DNA of 64,000 nucleotides from Acidimicrobiales bacterium (GCA_036378675.1 DASUWA010000011.1:18415-82414); one strand, 5' to 3'. Positions 42,696 through 51,633 are shown, counted from the stretch's first letter. The notes: a model not told the origin generated them from the letters alone. Numbers and translations are program-made.

Positions 42696-44553
42696 TGTGT
42701 GTCGCCTCCGGTTGGCGCGCCTTCTCGTTGCGGGCCACCAGCCAGCGTATCAACCGTTCCTGGGCTGCGGCCGCTGAGTTCTCAGATGACTGTTCTTCCG
42801 AGCGTATTTCCTCGAGAGTCAGTTTCAACCAGGCGATAGTCGGAGGGTAGGACGTCTGCTCGGCAGCCGCGGCCTGGCGCATGTCCGACTGCAGATCGCG
42901 AAGTGCACGGTGTCCTGCACGTTCAAGCAACCGGGTCATGACGTCGTCTGCCGGGCTGACCGTGTCCTCCGCTGCAAGACGTTGCAGCAGGTCACCTGTC
43001 TGAGGGTCCGCCGCCTCGACTGCCTCGTGAAACGTGGTTGCCTCGGAAAGGACATCGAACGCGGCGCGCCCCAATGGATGGTCGAAAAGGACCGACTCCA
43101 GGCGGGCGGCGACGTCCTCTGGCCGGTGAACCGCAAGGCGAAGCGCCTCGAGCTCAGGCCCGCTCAGGGGAATCGGTGCAGGTCGCTCGGCGGTGCTGAC
43201 GCGAGGACGGGCCCCGTTTCGTGTTTCGCTGTTTCGGTCGACTTTTGCGGCCAGGCGTTCACCCGGCTCTTCGATGCTCCGCAGCTCCATGGTCCGCAAT
43301 CGGCCTGGGTCGACCCGGCAGCGGTCGGCGACCTGCATCACGTACTGGTCTCTCACCAGTTCGTTGGGATGCTCGCGAATCATGGTCATCGCCTCGCCCG
43401 CCGCGCGGGCTCGCGTTTCCGGGCTGGAAAGGTCCGAGCGAGCGAACAGGCGTTCCAGACGGAAACCGAGAAACGGTTGGGCCTCCTCCACCGCCTTCGA
43501 CAGGGTCCCGGGGTCGGTGCGCGCCAAATCCGCGGGATCGGCGCCCGCAGGAATGCTCGCCACTCGGATGTCGACCTGAAAACGGTCCTCCCATTCGTAG
43601 AACCGCTCTGCCGCTGCCTGGCCGGCGCTGTCGGCGTCGTAGGCGAGGACGATCCGGCGGGCGAAGTTGGTCAACAACCGAATGTGGCCGTCCGCGAGGG
43701 CCGTCCCGCACGTCGCCACCGCCTCGTTGACTCCCGCCTGTTGAAGCCCGATGACATCGGTGTATCCCTCGCACACGACGACGCGACCTTTGTCCACCAC
43801 CGCCTTCTTTGCCCAGTTGAGACCGTAGAGCACCCGGCTCTTGTCATATACCGCGGTCGCGGCGGTGTTCTTGTACTTCGGAGGTCTTCCCCCGGGAAGG
43901 GCACGACCTCCAGCTCCAACCGGGCGGCCGCCGGCTTCGAAGATCGGGAACATGATCCGGGCGCGGAAAAAATCGGTATGGCGGCCGGTCTTGTCGAGTG
44001 TCGCCAGCCCGGCGTCCACCAGGTCCTTCACCGGAACCCCCAGGCTGCGAACGAGGGTGTCCCACCCGTCGGGAGCCCACCCGAGCCTGTACGCGCGGAC
44101 AATCTCGCTGTCGTATCCCCTTTCCCGCCGAAGGTACGCCCTCGCCGCTGAGCTGTCCGGCCCCGATAGCAGGCGCTGGTGATACCACTCGATCGCCTTC
44201 TCGAGCGTCTCGTGAATCCGGGTACGCCGCTGGTGGTCGCGCCCACCGGTGCCCTGGTCGTCATAGCGCAGCGCAATGCCGGCCTTGCCGGCGAGCCGCT
44301 CGACCGCCTCCACGAAATCGAGATGTTCGATTTCCCGAACGAATGTGATCACGTCGCCCTTCGCGCCACAGCCGAAGCAGTAGTAGAACCCGAGCTCCGC
44401 GTTCAGCGAAAACGATGGCGACTTCTCCGCGTGAAACGGGCACAGCCCAACCCAACGGTTGCCGGTCTTCTTCAGAGCGAGGTGCTCGCTCGCCAACGCG
44501 ACGAAGTCAGTAGCCGCTCGAACTCGGGCTATGTCTTCGTCGACGATTCCCAC
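42688..44553 (-). CDS. dnaG: DNA primase DnaG
   Basis: 621-residue primase that lays RNA primers at the replication fork. The CHC2 zinc finger is [14 protein letters not shown]...[11 protein letters not shown] (residues 38-66). The catalytic TOPRIM core has [18 protein letters not shown] near 255 and [16 protein letters not shown] near 305. The C-terminal helicase-binding region (about 470-621) is Ala/Glu-rich and less conserved. GTG 44553 lies 6 nt after TAAGGT on the minus strand, so transcription may begin at the start codon. It is followed by rpoD with an 8-bp overlap and separated from ppdK by 28 bp. Confidence 0.96.
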   Translation of the reverse strand: MGIVDEDIARVRAATDFVALASEHLALKKTGNRWVGLCPFHAEKSPSFSLNAELGFYYCFGCGAKGDVITFVREIEHLDFVEAVERLAGKAGIALRYDDQGTGGRDHQRRTRIHETLEKAIEWYHQRLLSGPDSSAARAYLRRERGYDSEIVRAYRLGWAPDGWDTLVRSLGVPVKDLVDAGLATLDKTGRHTDFFRARIMFPIFEAGGRPVGAGGRALPGGRPPKYKNTAATAVYDKSRVLYGLNWAKKAVVDKGRVVVCEGYTDVIGLQQAGVNEAVATCGTALADGHIRLLTNFARRIVLAYDADSAGQAAAERFYEWEDRFQVDIRVASIPAGADPADLARTDPGTLSKAVEEAQPFLGFRLERLFARSDLSSPETRARAAGEAMTMIREHPNELVRDQYVMQVADRCRVDPGRLRTMELRSIEEPGERLAAKVDRNSETRNGARPRVSTAERPAPIPLSGPELEALRLAVHRPEDVAARLESVLFDHPLGRAAFDVLSEATTFHEAVEAADPQTGDLLQRLAAEDTVSPADDVMTRLLERAGHRALRDLQSDMRQAAAAEQTSYPPTIAWLKLTLEEIRSEEQSSENSAAAAQERLIRWLVARNEKARQPEATHSD

Positions 44554-44581
44554 GCCCCGACCTTACGGCCCTAGGAGGACG

Positions 44582-47212
44582 TTACCCGTTACGGATGACG
44601 GCCTGGGCCGAAGCCAGGCGCGCGATCGGGATCCGGTAGGGAGAGCAGGACACGTAATCCAAGCCGGCGCGGTAGAAGAAGTCGATCGACTCGGGGTCGC
44701 CTCCGTGCTCACCGCAGATACCCAGCTTCAGATCGGGACGAGTGGCCCTTCCCAACTCGACTGCCTCACTGACAAGTTGACCCACTCCAACCTGGTCGAT
44801 CGTCTCGAAGGGGTTCCTCTTCAACAGACCCGCCTCGAGGTACGCGGACATCATCCGGCCCTCCACGTCGTCGCGCGAGAAGCCGAAGGTCATTTGGGTC
44901 AGGTCGTTGGTGCCGAAGCTGAAGAAGTCCGCCTCCTCGGCGATCTCGTCGGCCGTGAGCGCGGCTCGTGGCGTCTCGACCATCGTCCCGATGATTACGT
45001 CCGGCTTCTTCCGGAGGTGCTTGGTTTCCTCCGAAATGGCCTCGACCACCCATGAACGAGCCAGCCCGAGCTCCTCGCGTGTGACGGTCAGCGGGATCAT
45101 CACTTCGACCTTCGGCTTGCCACCGGCGGCGACTCGCTCCGCCGCTGCCTGCATCAGGGCCCGGACCTGCATCGCGTAGAGGCCCGGCTTTACGACCCCG
45201 AGCCTGACGCCCCGAGTGCCGAGCATCGGGTTGAACTCGTGCCAAGCCTTGGCGGCCTCGTAGAGCTTCTCCTCTTCGGGGGTGAGCCCCTGAGTGACCT
45301 TTTTGATTTCGAGTTCCTCTGTCGAAGGAAGGAACTCGTGCAGCGGTGGGTCGAGCAGCCGCACGGTGACCGGCAATCCATCCATCGCCTCGAGGATCGA
45401 CACGAAGTCCTGCTTCTGCGCCTCACGCAGCTCCTCGAGCGCGGAGGCTTCTTCATCCGGGTTCGACGCGAGGATCATCCGCCTGACGATCGGCAGGCGA
45501 TCCTCAGCGAGGAACATGTGCTCGGTCCTGCACAGGCCGATCCCCTCGGCTCCGAAGTGGCGACCGTTCGCGGCGTCTGGTCCGTTGTCGGCGTTGGCGC
45601 GAACCGCAAGCATTCCTTTGCGCGCGGTGTCCACCCAACCCATGATCTTCTTGTAGCTGTCGGGAAGCTCGGGAAGCTTCACCGGCCACTCGCCCTGAGC
45701 GATCTGACCGGTCGTTCCGTCGATGGAGATGTAATCGCCTGCCTTGACGGTTACCCCGCCGCAGGTGAACTCCCCGTCCCCGATGCGAACCGATTCTGCT
45801 CCGACAACCGCAGGTTTTCCCCAACCGCGGGCAACGACGGCAGCGTGACTCACCAATCCGCCTCGTGTGGTCAGGATGCCCTGAGCGGCGATCATCCCGT
45901 GAACGTCCTCAGGGGAAGTCTCCGATCGCACGAGGATGACTCGCTCACCACGGTCGCCCGCCGCGGCAGCCTCGTCTGCCGAAAACACCACATGACCCAC
46001 TGCCGCACCCGGCGACGCGGCCAACCCCTTGCCCAGCGGCTGCTTGGGCCAGTCGGCGAACTGCGGATGGAGGAGCTGGTCGAGGTGATCCGCGCTGATC
46101 CGCATGATCGCCTCGTCGTGGGTGATGCTCCACTTGCCGCGCTGCGACGCCATGTCCGCGGCCATCTTGAACGCGGCGCCGCCAGTGCGTTTTCCGACTC
46201 GGGTCTGAAGCATCCAGAGCTTGCCCTGCTCGATCGTGAACTCGGTATCGCACATGTCGCGGTAGTGCGCCTCGAGCCGGGCAAAGATGTCCATCAGCTC
46301 CTTGAAGATCTTGGGAAACCGGACCTTCAGCTCGGAGAGCGGGAGGGTGTTGCGTATGCCAGCGACGACGTCCTCTCCCTGCGCGTTGACGAGGAAGTCG
46401 CCGTACTCGCCCTGGTTGCCGGTTGCAGGATCGCGAGTGAAGCCGACCCCGGTACCGGAGTTCTCGTCGCGGTTGCCGAACACCATCGTCTGCACGTTCA
46501 CCGCGGTCCCGAGGTCGTGAGGAATGCGCTCACGCACGCGGTACGCGACCGCGCGGGCACCGTTCCATGACTTGAACACTGCCTCGATGGCACCGCGCAA
46601 CTGGTCCGCGGGTTCCTGCGGGAACGGCTGGCCTGTCTCGCGCTCGACCACGCCCTTGTAAACGTCGCACAGGCCGCTCAACTCTCCGGCCGGCAGATCT
46701 GCGTCGCTCGAGACCCCGGCCTTTGTCTTTGCGGCTTCGAACGGGCCTTCGAAGCGCTCGCCTTCAATGCCGAGAACGATCCGACCGTACATGGAAATGA
46801 AGCGACGGTACGAGTCGTAAGCGAACCGCTCGTCGTTGGTCTGATCGGCCAAACCCTTTACCGACGCGTCGTTCAAACCCAGATTGAGAACCGTGTCCAT
46901 CATTCCGGGCATGGAGAACTTCGCACCCGACCTGACACTGACGAGGAGCGGGTCTGCCGCGTCGCCCAACTTTTTTCCCATCGCCTTCTCTAGACGGCGC
47001 ACGTGCTTGGCTACCTCGTCCGAAAGTCCGTCGGGCCACCCTCCTGTCATGTAAGCCCGGCACGCGTCCGTGGTGATGGTGAAGCCCGGCGGCACCGGAA
47101 GGCCGAGGACCGACGTCATCTCGGCGAGGTTGGCGCCCTTTCCGCCCAGGAGGTCCTTCAGCTCCATGGGTGCCCGGCGATGCTTGTGGTCGAAGGAGTA
47201 AACGAACGGCAT
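44582..47212 (-). CDS. ppdK: Pyruvate, phosphate dikinase
   Basis: 876-residue PPDK, interconverting pyruvate, ATP and phosphate with phosphoenolpyruvate, AMP and diphosphate. The N-terminal ATP-grasp part includes LLGGKGANLAEMTSVLGLPV. The swivelling phosphohistidine domain has GGLVSHAAVVARGWG, with catalytic His near residue 455. The C-terminal PEP/pyruvate barrel includes GIGLCRTEHMF and FGTNDLTQMTFGFSRDD with SIDFFYRAGLDYVSCSP. The Thr that precedes Ser-His in most PPDKs, the target of the PDRP regulatory kinase, is Val here. Together with pyruvate kinase it allows both directions between PEP and pyruvate. TAGACT lies 6 nt before the ATG. Confidence 0.96.
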   Translation of the reverse strand: MPFVYSFDHKHRRAPMELKDLLGGKGANLAEMTSVLGLPVPPGFTITTDACRAYMTGGWPDGLSDEVAKHVRRLEKAMGKKLGDAADPLLVSVRSGAKFSMPGMMDTVLNLGLNDASVKGLADQTNDERFAYDSYRRFISMYGRIVLGIEGERFEGPFEAAKTKAGVSSDADLPAGELSGLCDVYKGVVERETGQPFPQEPADQLRGAIEAVFKSWNGARAVAYRVRERIPHDLGTAVNVQTMVFGNRDENSGTGVGFTRDPATGNQGEYGDFLVNAQGEDVVAGIRNTLPLSELKVRFPKIFKELMDIFARLEAHYRDMCDTEFTIEQGKLWMLQTRVGKRTGGAAFKMAADMASQRGKWSITHDEAIMRISADHLDQLLHPQFADWPKQPLGKGLAASPGAAVGHVVFSADEAAAAGDRGERVILVRSETSPEDVHGMIAAQGILTTRGGLVSHAAVVARGWGKPAVVGAESVRIGDGEFTCGGVTVKAGDYISIDGTTGQIAQGEWPVKLPELPDSYKKIMGWVDTARKGMLAVRANADNGPDAANGRHFGAEGIGLCRTEHMFLAEDRLPIVRRMILASNPDEEASALEELREAQKQDFVSILEAMDGLPVTVRLLDPPLHEFLPSTEELEIKKVTQGLTPEEEKLYEAAKAWHEFNPMLGTRGVRLGVVKPGLYAMQVRALMQAAAERVAAGGKPKVEVMIPLTVTREELGLARSWVVEAISEETKHLRKKPDVIIGTMVETPRAALTADEIAEEADFFSFGTNDLTQMTFGFSRDDVEGRMMSAYLEAGLLKRNPFETIDQVGVGQLVSEAVELGRATRPDLKLGICGEHGGDPESIDFFYRAGLDYVSCSPYRIPIARLASAQAVIRNG

Positions 47213-47218
47213 GCGCCG

Positions 47219-47224
47219 AGTCTA
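47219..47224 (-). promoter_or_regulatory. Putative -10 element (TAGACT) for ppdK
   Basis: TAGACT on the minus strand sits 6 nt before the ppdK ATG, within the 52-bp space after glyS. Transcription from it would give a leaderless ppdK message. Confidence 0.4.
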
Positions 47225-47264
47225 AGGCCCCTGAAGACGGCCGAAATCCGGTTGGGACAGCGAT

Positions 47265-48587
47265 CTACAGCGCGAGACGGCCTGAGATCTCGTCCACGAG
47301 GGAATCGATGGGCACCCTGACCTGCTTCGTCGTGTCACGGTCCCGAATGGTGACCGCGCGGTCCTCCAGCGAGTCGAAATCGATGGTCACCGCGAGCGGT
47401 GTGCCGATCTCGTCCTGGCGGCGGTAGCGCCGGCCGATCGACTGGGTCTCGTCGTAGTCGCACATCGCGATCGGTTGGACCAGACCGAGCACCTCCGTCG
47501 CGACCGGGACCAGTTTCTCGTTGCGGGAAAGGGGGAGGACCGCCACCTGGTAGGGAGCGATGCGCGGGTGCAGGCGCAGAACCGTGCGGGCCTCGCCACC
47601 GATCTCGTCCTGGTCGTAGGCCGCCAGCAGGAAGGCCATCATGGTTCGCGTCGCGCCGGCGGCCGGCTCGATCACGTATGGGAAGTACCGCTCGCCCGAC
47701 GCCTGGTCGAAGTACTCGAGCTTGACACCGCTGTGTTCGCTGTGGGCCTTGAGGTCGTAGTCGGTGCGGTTGGCGATGCCCTCGAGCTCTCCCCAACCCC
47801 AGGGAAAAAAGAACTCCACGTCGGACGTGCCTGCCGAGTAATGCGACAGTTCGTCCTGGGTGTGCGGCCGGAGTCTGAGCATCTCGCGGGGAATACCCAG
47901 ATCGATGTACCAGTTGAGGCGCGTTTCGCACCAGTAGTCGAACCACTTCGGCGCCTCGTCGGGCGGCACGAAGTACTCGAGCTCCATCTGCTCGAACTCT
48001 CGCGTTCTGAACACGAAGTTGCCGGGGGTTATCTCGTTGCGGAACGACTTGCCGACCTGCGCGATCCCGAACGGCGGCCGCTTCCTCGAAGTCTGCAGGA
48101 CGTTCAGGAAATTGACGAACTGGCCCTGAGCCGTCTCGGGGCGAAGGTACGCGACGCTGCTCTCGTCTTCCACTGGGCCCACGTAGGTCTTGAACATCAG
48201 GTTGAAGGGCCGGGCTTCGGTCAGGTCGGTGCTCCCGCAGTTCGGGCAGTGGATCTGACCGTCCTTCGAGTCGGGGTCGAGGTGGTCGGCCCGCCAGCGC
48301 TCCTTGCAGTTCCGGCAGTCCACCAACGGGTCGGCGAAGGTGGCGAGGTGGCCGGAGGCTTCCCAGATTTTCGGGCTGGAAAGGATCGCCGCGTCCAGGC
48401 CGACCACGTCGTGGCGGAGCTGCACCATCGAGCGCCACCATGCGTCCTTGACGTTCCGGAGCATGAGGACGCCGAGGGGCCCGTAGTCGTAAGTGGACCT
48501 GAACCCGCCGTAAATCTCGGCGGAGGGGAAGATGAAGCCGCGGTGCTTGCACAGCCTCACGATCTCGTCCATTGCCGGCGGAGCCAT
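47265..48587 (-). CDS. glyS: Glycyl-tRNA synthetase, single-chain dimer type
   Basis: 440-residue class II glycyl-tRNA synthetase of the alpha2 type, which charges tRNA-Gly. Class II motifs are visible: the N-terminal KHRGFIFPSAEIYGG, motif 2 QVGKSFRNEITPGNFVFRTR with its Arg, and motif 3 ATRTMMAFLLAAYDQDE. The short CRNCKERWRADH and CPNC pairs near residues 88-118 form a zinc-binding insertion. The anticodon-binding domain closes the protein (APYQVAVLPLSRNEKLVPVA). It lies between recO and ppdK on the minus strand. A three-copy motif 65-131 bp upstream is a possible control region. TAGCCT occurs 8 nt before the ATG. Confidence 0.96.
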   Translation of the reverse strand: MAPPAMDEIVRLCKHRGFIFPSAEIYGGFRSTYDYGPLGVLMLRNVKDAWWRSMVQLRHDVVGLDAAILSSPKIWEASGHLATFADPLVDCRNCKERWRADHLDPDSKDGQIHCPNCGSTDLTEARPFNLMFKTYVGPVEDESSVAYLRPETAQGQFVNFLNVLQTSRKRPPFGIAQVGKSFRNEITPGNFVFRTREFEQMELEYFVPPDEAPKWFDYWCETRLNWYIDLGIPREMLRLRPHTQDELSHYSAGTSDVEFFFPWGWGELEGIANRTDYDLKAHSEHSGVKLEYFDQASGERYFPYVIEPAAGATRTMMAFLLAAYDQDEIGGEARTVLRLHPRIAPYQVAVLPLSRNEKLVPVATEVLGLVQPIAMCDYDETQSIGRRYRRQDEIGTPLAVTIDFDSLEDRAVTIRDRDTTKQVRVPIDSLVDEISGRLAL

Positions 48588-48651
48588 AGGTTTCCAGGCT
48601 ACTCGTTGTTTCTCGGAGGCCGATCGGGCCTTTCTGCGCGCGGTCCGGTCA

Positions 48652-48718
48652 CCTTTGGGGGTGAATTCGGGCCTTTGGGAGTGGATTCGTGCCGTCCGAT
48701 GCTCGAATCCACGCCCAA
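48652..48718. repeat. Three-copy 15-18 bp motif upstream of glyS
   Basis: CCTTTGGGGGTGAATTCG at 48652-48669 and CCTTTGGGAGTGGATTCG at 48672-48689 are direct repeats starting exactly 20 bp apart. The third copy at 48704-48718 is inverted and pairs with 48675-48689 over 14 of 15 bp. The block fills the gap between recO and glyS and may be an operator or a structured leader. Confidence 0.5.
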
Positions 48719-48746
48719 ACGCCGGACTTCTCAGCCAACGAATCCG

Positions 48747-48782
48747 ACTGGTTCGGTTGGTTCTGTTGGTTCAGTTGGTTCA
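48747..48782. repeat. 9-bp tandem repeat spanning the recO stop codon
   Basis: Three units of GTTGGTTC(T/A) at 48756-48782 are preceded by a diverged unit at 48747-48755. The last unit contains the recO stop codon (TCA on this strand, 48780-48782), so slippage could alter the recO 3' end. Confidence 0.6.
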
Positions 48783-49517
48783 GTGGCCGAGGAGATGGAC
48801 CGCTCGTAGCCGGCGCTCGAGGTGGGCCTCGAGAGCGGTCGTTGCGAGCCCCGATACCGTCGCCGTCGCCGGTCCGGCCGGCTCCGCCAGCACGCCGGCG
48901 AGGCCGCCTCCGAGGATCCTCTGGATCAGCGGCAACGCATCCGGGTCGATGGTCGGCCCCCGCCTGTGGCGCCGGCACAGCGCGCCGCCTTCGGCGAAGT
49001 CGAACGCGACCAGCTCGCTGTCAACCGACGCGGCCCCCTCCGAGGCGCACGCCACGCACTCGTCGAGAACCGGCGAGACGCCTTCGAGGGCAAGCAGCTT
49101 CCAGTAAAAGGCAGCCACGAGCAACACCGGGCGTTGCTCCGCCTCAGCAAGAGTCCGGAGAGCCCCGGTGAGCATGCGGAACAACGGGGCGTTCGGCTCG
49201 CCCTCCTGGGCCACCTGGTCGACCGCCTCCAGAAGCGCCATCGCATCGGTCATGCGTGCGAGGTCCTCGCGAAGGGCCCGGTAGTGGTCGACAGTTTCCG
49301 CCTGGTTGATGATGTCGAGCTCCCGCCCCTCGTACATCAGGAGGTTGACGTGCCCCGCCGGCTCGAGCCGGGCGCCGAACTTGCTCTTTGTCTTGCGGAC
49401 ACCTTTGGCGACGGCGCGCACCTTCCCCCTACCCCGGGTGAGCAGCACCACGATCCGGTCGGCTTCGCCGAGCCGGTAAGTCCGCAGCACCACCCCTTCG
49501 TCCCTGTAGAGGCTCAT
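48780..49517 (-). CDS. recO: DNA repair protein RecO
   Basis: 245-residue RecO of the RecFOR pathway, which loads RecA on gapped DNA. The N-terminal OB fold begins SLYRDEGVVLRTYRLGEADR and contains GRGKVRAVAKGVRKTKSKFG. The central helical region follows. A Cys motif near residues 155-185 (CVACAS, then ALCRRHRRG) matches the zinc-binding site of actinobacterial RecO. It lies 8 bp downstream of uppS on the minus strand and is probably translated from the same message. The stop codon lies inside a 9-bp tandem repeat. Confidence 0.93.
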   Translation of the reverse strand: MSLYRDEGVVLRTYRLGEADRIVVLLTRGRGKVRAVAKGVRKTKSKFGARLEPAGHVNLLMYEGRELDIINQAETVDHYRALREDLARMTDAMALLEAVDQVAQEGEPNAPLFRMLTGALRTLAEAEQRPVLLVAAFYWKLLALEGVSPVLDECVACASEGAASVDSELVAFDFAEGGALCRRHRRGPTIDPDALPLIQRILGGGLAGVLAEPAGPATATVSGLATTALEAHLERRLRAVHLLGH

Positions 49518-49525
49518 CGCCGCGC

Positions 49526-50326
49526 CTAGCCCGGGACGCCGTCGTCGCGCCGGTCGGCGGTCGTCCCATAGCGCCGGTCGCGGGCCTGGAACTCGCGGAC
49601 CGCTTCGGTCAGGTGCTCTCTGCGGAAATCCGGCCAGAGCACGTCGGTGAAGACCAGCTCGCTATAAGCGAGCTCCCACAGGAGGAAGTTGGACACGCGG
49701 TACTCCCCCGATGTCCGGATCACCAAATCTGGGTCGGGTATGTCGGGGGCGTAGAGGTGACGGTGGATCGTCCGCTCGTCCACCTTGGACGGCGCCACGC
49801 CGGACTCCACAATCGCCTTCACCGCATCGACCAACTCTGCCCTACCTCCATAGTTGAAGGCCACCGTAAGGGTCATGGCCCGGTTGCGGCGGGTCAGGTC
49901 GGCGGCTTCGTCCATCCGCCTCACCACCCACCGCGGCACCCTCCAGTCGCGGCGCCCGATGAACCGGATCTTCACCCCCATCTTGTGCAGCTCGTCCCGG
50001 CGGCGGGTGAGCAGCTGATCGGCAATGACGTTGATCAGAAAACGGACTTCGTCCTGAGGCCGTTTCCAGTTCTCGGTCGAGAAGGCGTAAACGGTGAAGA
50101 AGTCGATACCCAGCTCCAGCGCCCCGCACGTCGCGTCGAACAGCGCGTCCTCGCCGGCGCGGTGGCCCTCCGTCCTTGGGAGCCCCCGTTTGGTCGCCCA
50201 CCGTCCGTTCCCGTCCATCACGCACGCCACGTGGCGCGGGATCCGGTTGGGATCGAGGCCGTCGAGCTCCACGAATTGAACGGTAGTGGCTGCCGCCCCG
50301 GTCGCCGCTGTCCACTGCTCGGACAC
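49526..50326 (-). CDS. uppS: Isoprenyl transferase (undecaprenyl diphosphate synthase type)
   Basis: 266-residue cis-prenyltransferase that builds the polyprenyl diphosphate carrier for cell-wall synthesis. Region I is VACVMDGNGRWATKRGL, with the catalytic Asp near residue 38. FTVYAFSTENWKRP marks region III, and RTSGEYRVSNFLLWELAYSE region V. The GTG at 50326 lies inside a 23-bp tandem repeat, and the first ~27 residues are unconserved, so a shorter start is possible. Actinobacteria often have several such enzymes making C50 or shorter chains; chain length cannot be read here. It is followed by recO after 8 bp. Confidence 0.93.
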   Translation of the reverse strand: MSEQWTAATGAAATTVQFVELDGLDPNRIPRHVACVMDGNGRWATKRGLPRTEGHRAGEDALFDATCGALELGIDFFTVYAFSTENWKRPQDEVRFLINVIADQLLTRRRDELHKMGVKIRFIGRRDWRVPRWVVRRMDEAADLTRRNRAMTLTVAFNYGGRAELVDAVKAIVESGVAPSKVDERTIHRHLYAPDIPDPDLVIRTSGEYRVSNFLLWELAYSELVFTDVLWPDFRREHLTEAVREFQARDRRYGTTADRRDDGVPG

Positions 50327-50386
50327 CTCTCGGGCGAGCGCTCGGACACCTCTCGGGCGAGCGCTCGGGCTCCGCTCGGGCGAGCG
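50318..50386. repeat. Three 23-bp tandem repeats over the uppS start
   Basis: Two perfect copies (50318-50340 and 50341-50363) and a third diverged copy (50364-50386) abut. Each of the first two contains CAC, the complement of the GTG used as the uppS start, so copy-number change would move start codon and leader. Confidence 0.7.
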
Positions 50387-50409
50387 CCCGAGCGGCCCTC
50401 TGGTCGCCG

Positions 50410-50451
50410 CTGGGTAGAAAAAGGGAACCAGGGTTGACTTTCTCTACCCAG
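50410..50451. promoter_or_regulatory. 14-bp stem hairpin upstream of uppS
   Basis: CTGGGTAGAAAAAG at 50410-50423 pairs with CTTTCTCTACCCAG at 50438-50451 (13 of 14 bp) around a 14-nt loop that itself contains AACC-AGG-GGTT-like pairing. It lies between the LLM gene stop and uppS and may be a terminator-like or leader structure. No T run follows. Confidence 0.45.
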
Positions 50452-50530
50452 GACCGCCCAGTCCAGCCAAATTCACCCAGGCCCGTGCTCACGTATCGCC
50501 GGCGGCCACCGGACATTCGAGCCTCACGAC

Positions 50531-51463
50531 TCAGGGGAGGAGCGGGGCGACCTCGCGGGCGATCAGCCGGATGTGGTCGAGATCGGTCAGGTCGATGATC
50601 TGCAGGTAGAGGGTCTCGGCGCCGGCGACGATCCACTCGCTGAGGCGGTCGGCGACCTCGTCAGGTTTACCGCAGGCGCCGAAAGCCCTGATGGCCTCAA
50701 CCGGCTGGCCGATCCGATCGGCCCTCAGGGCGATTTCGGCGTCGTCGACACCGCAGCACACAGTGACCGCCGCGCTGAACCTCAGCGTGTCGGGGTCACG
50801 GCCCTCGGCCTCGCACGCCTCGTCAACCCGGCCGTACTGGGCCTCTGCGTCACGGGGCTGGAGGAACGGGGAGTTGAATTCGTCGGCGAACCGGGCCGCG
50901 AGCCGGGGGGTTCGGGCCGGTCCTGCCCCGCCGAGGATCAGGGGAGGCTTCGGGGTCTGGACGGGCTTCGGAAGGGCTGGGCTGTCTTGGAGGGAATAGT
51001 GCTTGCCGGAGAACTCGTACCTGGTTCCAGGCGGTGTTTGCCAGAGGCCTGTCAAGATCTCGAGCTGCTCCTCCAGGCGCTCGAAACGCTCCCCAGTGGG
51101 CGGAAACGGGATCCCGTATGCCCGGTGCTCCGCGTCGAACCATCCCGCTCCAAGCCCCAGCTCGACACGGCCCTGGCTCATGGCGTCGACCTGAGCCACG
51201 TATATCGCGAGGGGACCGGGGTGCCTAAAAGTCGCCGAAGTGACCAGCGTCCCGAGCCTCATCTTGGAGGTCTCACGCGCCAGGCCGGCGAGGGTCACCC
51301 AGGAGTCGGTCGGGCCCGGCTCGCCATTGCCTGGGGCCATGGTCAGGTAGTGGTCGGAACGGAAGAAAGCGTCAAATCCCTCTTCCTCTGTTGTCCTGGC
51401 TGCGGCCAGCTGGTCGTCGTAGGTGAAGCCGAACTGGGGCTCGGTGAAGATCCGGAGTCTCAC
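50531..51463 (-). CDS. LLM-class F420-dependent oxidoreductase
   Basis: 310-residue luciferase-like (LLM) oxidoreductase with TIM-barrel signatures: RIFTEPQFGFTYDDQLAAAR at the N terminus, FFRSDHYLTMAP near 38, QVDAMSQGRVELGLGAGWFD near 95, and PLILGGAGPARTPRLAARFA near 180. These features match the F420-binding branch common in actinobacteria. The substrate is unknown. GTG 51463 gives the expected N terminus; a frame start at 51523 would add unconserved residues. It is divergent from the DinG-type helicase gene, across a space containing a 23-bp direct repeat and a palindrome. Confidence 0.88.
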   Translation of the reverse strand: MRLRIFTEPQFGFTYDDQLAAARTTEEEGFDAFFRSDHYLTMAPGNGEPGPTDSWVTLAGLARETSKMRLGTLVTSATFRHPGPLAIYVAQVDAMSQGRVELGLGAGWFDAEHRAYGIPFPPTGERFERLEEQLEILTGLWQTPPGTRYEFSGKHYSLQDSPALPKPVQTPKPPLILGGAGPARTPRLAARFADEFNSPFLQPRDAEAQYGRVDEACEAEGRDPDTLRFSAAVTVCCGVDDAEIALRADRIGQPVEAIRAFGACGKPDEVADRLSEWIVAGAETLYLQIIDLTDLDHIRLIAREVAPLLP

Positions 51464-51530
51464 ATGGGCAATGTCTACCTGACCCGGGTTACCCACGCTC
51501 GGGAGGAGGGCGGGGCCGTACACGTGTCGT

Positions 51531-51627
51531 GGGGCCCCGTCCGGGCCAATGTGTCACGGCCGGGCATGGGGTTGGGGTCCCCATGCTCCGGAGGAGGACG
51601 GGTTGGGGCCCCGTCCGGGCCAATGTG
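51531..51627. repeat. 23-bp direct repeats flanking a palindrome
   Basis: Positions 51531-51553 and 51605-51627 are identical over 23 bp (begins GGGGCCCCGTCCGGGCC). Between them GCATGGGG and CCCCATGC (51564-51571 and 51579-51586) form a perfect 8-bp stem. The array occupies the divergent promoter region of the LLM and helicase genes. Confidence 0.65.
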
Positions 51628-51633
51628 ACCGCA

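Noticed and set aside
42910..44151. Long plus-strand open frame opposite dnaG
   Set aside because: It is antisense to clearly conserved primase domains. Long antisense frames are expected in such GC-rich DNA, and it shows no domain features of its own.
45239..46570. 443-residue plus-strand frame opposite ppdK
   Set aside because: It is a codon-position shadow of the PPDK gene, with composition bias and no recognisable motifs.
48588..48779. Possible T-box riboswitch upstream of glyS
   Set aside because: I could not find the T-box consensus, a specifier loop or a terminator/antiterminator pair; only the repeated motif described above is present.
47335..48809. Long frames on both strands overlapping glyS
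   Set aside because: They are alternative readings of the glycyl-tRNA synthetase gene and lack coherent domains.
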